NCBI GenBank assembly: GCA_033578915.1
Contig: JAVQWQ010000003.1
Coordinates: 1 to 38,334 of the forward strand
From: UBA7692 sp033578915
Lineage (GTDB): Bacteria; Bacteroidota; Bacteroidia; Chitinophagales; LD1
Length of the DNA: 38,334 bases
Direction of reading: 5' to 3'
The first letter of the stretch is position 1. Every line of letters starts with the position of its first letter. The notes below the pieces were generated by a model. It made no database searches. It saw only the letters and a program-made list of their open reading frames with translations, and had not been told where the DNA came from. Of this stretch, positions 34,944 to 38,334 are shown in pieces. A program made the translations under genes and the position numbers.

Positions 34944-35210
34944 TTACTTAAGTAAGTCTGCAACGTAAGGCAATAGCGCAAGATGGCGGGCACGCTTGAT
35001 AGCAGTAGCGACTTTACGTTGGTATTTCAAAGAATTACCTGTTATTCTTCTGGGAAGAATTTTTCCCTGTTCGTTTAAAAACTTCAATAAATATTCTGGG
35101 TCTTTGTAGTCAATATACTTGATGCCACTCTTTTTAAAACGGCAATATTTTTTTTTGGTGGCTCCTATTTTATTGGCAGTGAGATATTTAATTTGTTCTG
35201 TACCTGACAT
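34944..35210 (-). CDS. rpsR: 30S ribosomal protein S18
   Basis: S18 binds S6 and the 16S rRNA platform. The 88-residue protein has IDYKDPEYLLKFLNEQGK, ILPRRITGNSLKYQRK and the basic C-terminal AIKRARHLALLPYV, all typical of S18. It starts two bases after the rpsF stop and precedes rplI in the standard Bacteroidota order. Confidence 0.97.
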   Translation of the reverse strand: MSGTEQIKYLTANKIGATKKKYCRFKKSGIKYIDYKDPEYLLKFLNEQGKILPRRITGNSLKYQRKVATAIKRARHLALLPYVADLLK

Positions 35211-35212
35211 AT

Positions 35213-35587
35213 TTATTCGTGATTTTGGTCAGCTAATACTTTATCATTTTTTCTGCCTATGAGGCCGGCACGCTTATCCTGATTGTACTTTATTGAATAT
35301 TTATCTAAGCGTACAGTAAGGTAGCGCAACACGTTTTCATCGCGCCGAAATGCAATTTCAAGCGTATTAATTACCGTTGGAGGTGCTTTAAACTCAATGC
35401 AGTGATAAATGCCGGTAGTTTTCTTTTTTATGGGGTATCTTAAGTTACGCAGCCCCCAGTGTTCTTCAGCTACTATCTCTGCACCGTTGGATTTAAGTAA
35501 TTCAATGTAAGATTGAATTACTTTTTTAGTGTCGTCTTCAGACAACACCGGTGTCAGAATAAATGTTGTTTCGTATTGATTAAGCAT
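35213..35587 (-). CDS. rpsF: 30S ribosomal protein S6
   Basis: S6 forms a dimer with S18 on the small subunit. The 124-residue protein has the S6 pattern YETTFILTPVLSEDD, the central GLRNLRYPIKKKTTGIYHCIEF and RRDENVLRYLTVRLDKY. A short C-terminal extension (YNQDKRAGLIGRKND) is common in this phylum. It is the first gene of the operon; the 140-base gap to the divergent lipoprotein gene must hold its promoter, but no exact TAnnTTTG is seen. Confidence 0.97.
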   Translation of the reverse strand: MLNQYETTFILTPVLSEDDTKKVIQSYIELLKSNGAEIVAEEHWGLRNLRYPIKKKTTGIYHCIEFKAPPTVINTLEIAFRRDENVLRYLTVRLDKYSIKYNQDKRAGLIGRKNDKVLADQNHE

Positions 35588-35726
35588 GTTTCTTTGCTTT
35601 CTTTAAAATGGAGCGCGAATATGGCGTTTTTTTTCTTCTCATCCAAATTTTATTTTATTGAAAGCAAAAAACCTTCTTTTTTGAAATAAGCCATCATCTT
35701 TTTCGTTATTCGCCCTTGTACATGCT

Positions 35727-37202
35727 ATGAAAAAGAGCGCTTTAGGAAAAGTTTTACTGATTGCCCTGGCTTTCTCTGCGGTATTAACGATCGGCTGCCG
35801 AAAAGAAAAATTCAGCGACAAGGGCAGTCTCTCTTTTTCAACCGATACCCTTTCCTTTGACACAGTATTCACAACGCTTCCTTCTACCACACGCTTTTTT
35901 AAAGTTTATAATAATGAACGACTTCCCATAAAAATTTCCAGTATCAGGCTTCTTGAGTTGCAAAGCGATGCATCATTCAGGCTGAATGTAGATGGAATAC
36001 CAGGTAAAATATTCAGAGATGTTGAAATATTGGGTAACGACAGTTTGTATGTTTTTGTGGAAACCACTGTAAAAAATCCGTTGAATCCGAACAACCCTTT
36101 TGTGATATACGATGCGGTAGAATTCATAGCCAACGGCAACCGACAGGTGGTTACGCTGGAGGTATGGGGCCAGGATGCTTACTACCATAAAGGAGAAATT
36201 TACCGTTATGGAGAAAATATCACCTGGAAAAACGATAAACCTCATGTGATTTTACAAGGCAGTTTTCCGGGTGTAGGAGTTGATTCGGGAGCAACACTTA
36301 ATATACAAAGCGGAACAAAAATTTTTGTCGGTAGCAATGCGGCTTTGTGGGTTTATGGTACCCTTAATGCCCAAGCAAACTCGTGTAGCGACTCCATCGT
36401 GTTTCGCGGATTGCGGCTGGAGAAATTTTATCGCGATAAGCCGGCACAATGGTGGGGGATAATTTTTGGAAGAAACAAGGATTTGGAAATTGCCCGCCTG
36501 AATCTGAAGCGGGTAGTGGTAACTGAGACCTTCTTCGGCATTGCCGATGAATACATTTTCAATGCTGCTTTTCAGCAAAATGTTTTGCCGATTAACCTTG
36601 CCGAGTACAGCATTAATGGCGCCCCAGAGCTAAACCTAAAACAGTGTATTATCAAACACGCTCAGAATACAGCTCTTTTTGCGCTTAACGCTAAGGTAAA
36701 TGCCGAAAACTGCATATTCCACACCACCGGAAGCAATGTAGTGGCACTGGCGCTGGGCGGAGAGCATCATTTTAATCATTGTACCATCTACAACACAGGA
36801 GGCAGGTTTCTTCAGCATAAACAGGAAGCTTTGCTGATTGCCGATAAGATTCTCGCCAATAATATTTTGTATGCAGCTAATCTTAAGGCCAACGTAACTA
36901 ATTCCGTAGTTTATGGTTCACTGGAGAATGAATTCCGTTTTGCCGATGAGCAGGATAAAATAAGGTTTGAAAACTGCCTGATTAAACTCAGGCAAGATAC
37001 TGCAAATAAGTATTCTTCGAAATTTATTCAATGCATATTCAACAAAGATCCTAAGTTTAAAAATGCAGCGGCCGAAGATTTCACGCCTTCAGACAGTCTT
37101 AATTCACCTTTAATTGATGCGGGAAAGTTTACGGGATTGAGCAGCGATATCTTCGACAAGCCGAGGAACACACCGGATATAGGCGCAGTTGAAGGTAAAT
37201 GA
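35727..37202 (+). CDS. Lipoprotein with beta-sandwich and right-handed beta-helix-like body
   Basis: The 491-residue protein starts with a lipoprotein signal peptide; the lipobox is LTIGC with Cys24 as the acylated residue. A beta-sandwich-like part follows (about 30-155, with STDTLSFDTVFTT and YNNERLPIKISSI). From about 170 onward repeated strands with Asn and Ile ladders (LNIQSGTKIFVGSNAALWVYGTL in two pieces, then NCIFHTTGSNVVALALGG and FNHCTIYNTGG) suggest a parallel beta-helix, ending with PLIDAGKF and DIGAVEGK. This architecture is common in Bacteroidota outer-membrane lipoproteins; function is unknown. It is divergent from the ribosomal protein operon and seems to be a single gene. Confidence 0.82.
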   Translation: MKKSALGKVLLIALAFSAVLTIGCRKEKFSDKGSLSFSTDTLSFDTVFTTLPSTTRFFKVYNNERLPIKISSIRLLELQSDASFRLNVDGIPGKIFRDVEILGNDSLYVFVETTVKNPLNPNNPFVIYDAVEFIANGNRQVVTLEVWGQDAYYHKGEIYRYGENITWKNDKPHVILQGSFPGVGVDSGATLNIQSGTKIFVGSNAALWVYGTLNAQANSCSDSIVFRGLRLEKFYRDKPAQWWGIIFGRNKDLEIARLNLKRVVVTETFFGIADEYIFNAAFQQNVLPINLAEYSINGAPELNLKQCIIKHAQNTALFALNAKVNAENCIFHTTGSNVVALALGGEHHFNHCTIYNTGGRFLQHKQEALLIADKILANNILYAANLKANVTNSVVYGSLENEFRFADEQDKIRFENCLIKLRQDTANKYSSKFIQCIFNKDPKFKNAAAEDFTPSDSLNSPLIDAGKFTGLSSDIFDKPRNTPDIGAVEGK

Positions 37203-37225
37203 TCTGTGTTTAATAAAGCTGCTCT

Positions 37226-37915
37226 TTAGAGTGTTTTATTCTCTTTTTTATCTGGTAAAACGAAATATTTTACAGATAAAAATAAATGGTTCAATCCGCT
37301 GCCTATTGAAAATTTATGTTCATGATTTCCCTTTTGCCAATTCTTATCCGAGGGAATAAATCTGTATTGGTAGGCTAAGAGGCGATACTGTAGCTCTAAA
37401 GCCCATTTCCGATTAATAAGATATATCAACCCAGGCGAGGCCCCAATTGCTGCTCCGAAAAGGTTTTGATATGCTTTTCTTTCTAACAATGGTAAATTTG
37501 GATTAGATTCCTTTATGAATGAACGACCCCATAACGGGCCAAGAGAGGCATCTATAAAGAAACCGAAACGCTTCTTGAGGAAATAAGGGCGAACATTTGC
37601 GGCCAGAACTAATTCATGACTTTGCCTTATTTGAGGGAAAGTTATACTATGTGAAGGAGCATAATGAATATCTGAAAATTCGTATGATGGAGTAAAACCG
37701 ATTGTTAAGTTTCTTCTAACTGCCCTGGCGCACATCACTGATAATCCTAAATCGATTTGCCTTGACTTTTGTAACATTAAATCTTTAGTGCCATTATAAT
37801 TCAGCATCAGGCCGCCCCCAGTTATCCAAGTGTTTTTTTCAATCTGGCCTTGTGCTGTATATATGGACAATGAAAGTGAAATAACGATGGATAAATGATT
37901 GAAATGTGATTTCAT
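37226..37915 (-). CDS. Outer-membrane beta-barrel protein of unknown function
   Basis: The 229-residue product has a signal peptide ending near IYTAQGQ. The mature part alternates short amphipathic strands (TWITGGGLMLNYNG, LTIGFTPSYEFSD, HELVLAANVRPYFLKKRFGFFIDASLGPLWG in pieces, and LELQYRLLAYQYRF), as in small eight-stranded outer-membrane barrels of the PorT/OmpW-like class. No catalytic motif is seen. Its 3' end faces the lipoprotein gene, 23 bases apart, with an imperfect hairpin between them. It is not part of a visible operon. Confidence 0.75.
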   Translation of the reverse strand: MKSHFNHLSIVISLSLSIYTAQGQIEKNTWITGGGLMLNYNGTKDLMLQKSRQIDLGLSVMCARAVRRNLTIGFTPSYEFSDIHYAPSHSITFPQIRQSHELVLAANVRPYFLKKRFGFFIDASLGPLWGRSFIKESNPNLPLLERKAYQNLFGAAIGASPGLIYLINRKWALELQYRLLAYQYRFIPSDKNWQKGNHEHKFSIGSGLNHLFLSVKYFVLPDKKENKTL

Positions 37916-38017
37916 AACGTTTTTTTCTTAACGGAATAAAATCTATATTATTTTATGGTTTATGCTTAAACTAAGTATATGAAGCTATAGCATTTTCAGA
38001 ACTCAACTGCAAAACCA

Positions 38018-38025
38018 TAAGTTTG
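38018..38025 (+). promoter_or_regulatory. -7 element TAAGTTTG directly before the ABC-F gene
   Basis: TAAGTTTG is a perfect TAnnTTTG match ending five bases before the ATG at 38031. A transcript starting about seven bases downstream would have almost no leader. Confidence 0.5.
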
Positions 38026-38030
38026 CTTTT

Positions 38031-38334
38031 ATGATAGCTGTTTCAAATGTATCACTTGCCTTTGGTGGGAGAATTATTTTTGATGAGATTAATTTCCTGA
38101 TTAGCCGCGGAGACAAAATCGGCCTGGTAGGGCGCAACGGTGCAGGGAAATCCACTTTGCTTAAAATCATTAAAGGAATTCAGGCCATAGATAGCGGAAG
38201 TGTGATGTACCCTAAAGAAACCGTAATAGGTTATTTGCCGCAGGAGCTGCAATTGGCATCGGAGCTAACCGTTATGGAAGAAACACAAAAAGCTTTTGAA
38301 AATATACTAAACCTGAAGTACAAACGCGATGAGC
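38031..38334 (+). CDS. ABC-F family ATPase, N-terminal part (runs off the window)
   Basis: Only the first 101 codons are present. They encode MIAVSNVSLAFGGR, then Walker A GLVGRNGAGKSTLLK near residues 33-45, and VIGYLPQELQLASELTVMEE, which includes the Q-loop and the ABC-F pattern after it. ABC-F proteins carry two ATPase domains without membrane parts and act on ribosomes (EttA/Uup type) rather than in transport. The absence of membrane segments and the short Q-loop region fit this; the linker that would settle the subgroup lies beyond the window. No stop codon occurs before the end. Confidence 0.85.
   Translation, partial: MIAVSNVSLAFGGRIIFDEINFLISRGDKIGLVGRNGAGKSTLLKIIKGIQAIDSGSVMYPKETVIGYLPQELQLASELTVMEETQKAFENILNLKYKRDE

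Noticed and set aside
37203..37225. Hairpin between the lipoprotein and the barrel gene as a bidirectional terminator
   Set aside because: The pairing is imperfect and there is no clean T run on either strand.
1..38334. CRISPR array, phage genes, insertion sequences or an integration site
   Set aside because: I saw no regularly spaced direct repeats, transposase or integrase motifs, or duplicated ends around the tRNA genes.

Overview
The window comes from the chromosome of a member of the Bacteroidota, most likely close to the Chitinophagales. The evidence is a type IX secretion (T9SS) cluster with a type B sorting-domain adhesin, a PorP/SprF protein and an OmpA/PD40 protein; a PorT-family barrel; a DUF4199 protein; a TonB receptor with a carboxypeptidase-like N-terminal domain; AT-rich DNA; mostly weak Shine-Dalgarno sequences; and repeated TAnnTTTG -7 promoter elements, with TTG about 20 bases upstream in front of two tRNA genes. 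I see no phage, insertion sequence or CRISPR array.

Layout. 1-330: no gene, with a very GC-rich first 80 bases. 331-4200 (minus): surE and lepA, then a PLP aminotransferase. 4201-4627: AT-rich, with a promoter. 4628-12862 (plus): a small secreted protein, a 1529-aa multi-domain adhesin, a PorP/SprF protein and a PorE-like OmpA protein, closed by a terminator. 12921-17425 (plus): RNase HII (frameshifted), a thermonuclease, an alpha/beta hydrolase, a flippase-like membrane protein and an unknown secreted protein, closed by a terminator. 17540-20707: LD-carboxypeptidase (two frameshifts), tRNA-Leu(GAG) on the minus strand, ubiE/menG, a PorT-family protein (frameshifted) and a phosphopantetheinyl transferase (frameshifted). 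20697-21464 (minus): an unknown secreted protein. 21552-22571: mreB. 22586-27806 (minus): sucD and a tight five-gene run (dihydroorotase-like, DUF4199, glycosyltransferase 2, MlaE-like, MlaF-like). 27944-30685: a DMT exporter, a 34-codon minus-strand membrane micro-ORF with its own terminator, and an aminopeptidase P-like M24 peptidase. 30729-31090: tRNA-Leu(CAA), tRNA-Gly(GCC) and tRNA-Leu(UAA). 31109-34372 (minus): a secreted phosphodiesterase directly followed by a TonB receptor broken by an in-frame TAA. 34471-35587 (minus): rpsF-rpsR-rplI. 35727-37202: a lipoprotein with a beta-helix-like body. 37226-37915 (minus): an outer-membrane barrel. 38031 to the end: the N-terminus of an ABC-F ATPase.

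How the genes work together. Much of the window serves the cell envelope: T9SS surface export, peptidoglycan recycling (LdcA), cell shape (MreB), lipid transport (MlaE/MlaF), lipid-linked sugar transfer (GT2) and outer-membrane uptake (TonB receptor plus phosphodiesterase). Housekeeping genes for translation, menaquinone and the TCA cycle lie between them.

I found no clearly new biological system. The points most worth a second look are the terminator-backed 34-aa membrane micro-ORF, a dihydroorotase homologue that has lost its metal-binding and catalytic residues inside an envelope operon, a small possibly HMA-like protein leading the T9SS adhesin operon, and an excess of one-base frameshifts between 12.9 and 20.7 kb plus one clean nonsense codon in the TonB receptor. 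These last may be sequencing errors or real gene decay.
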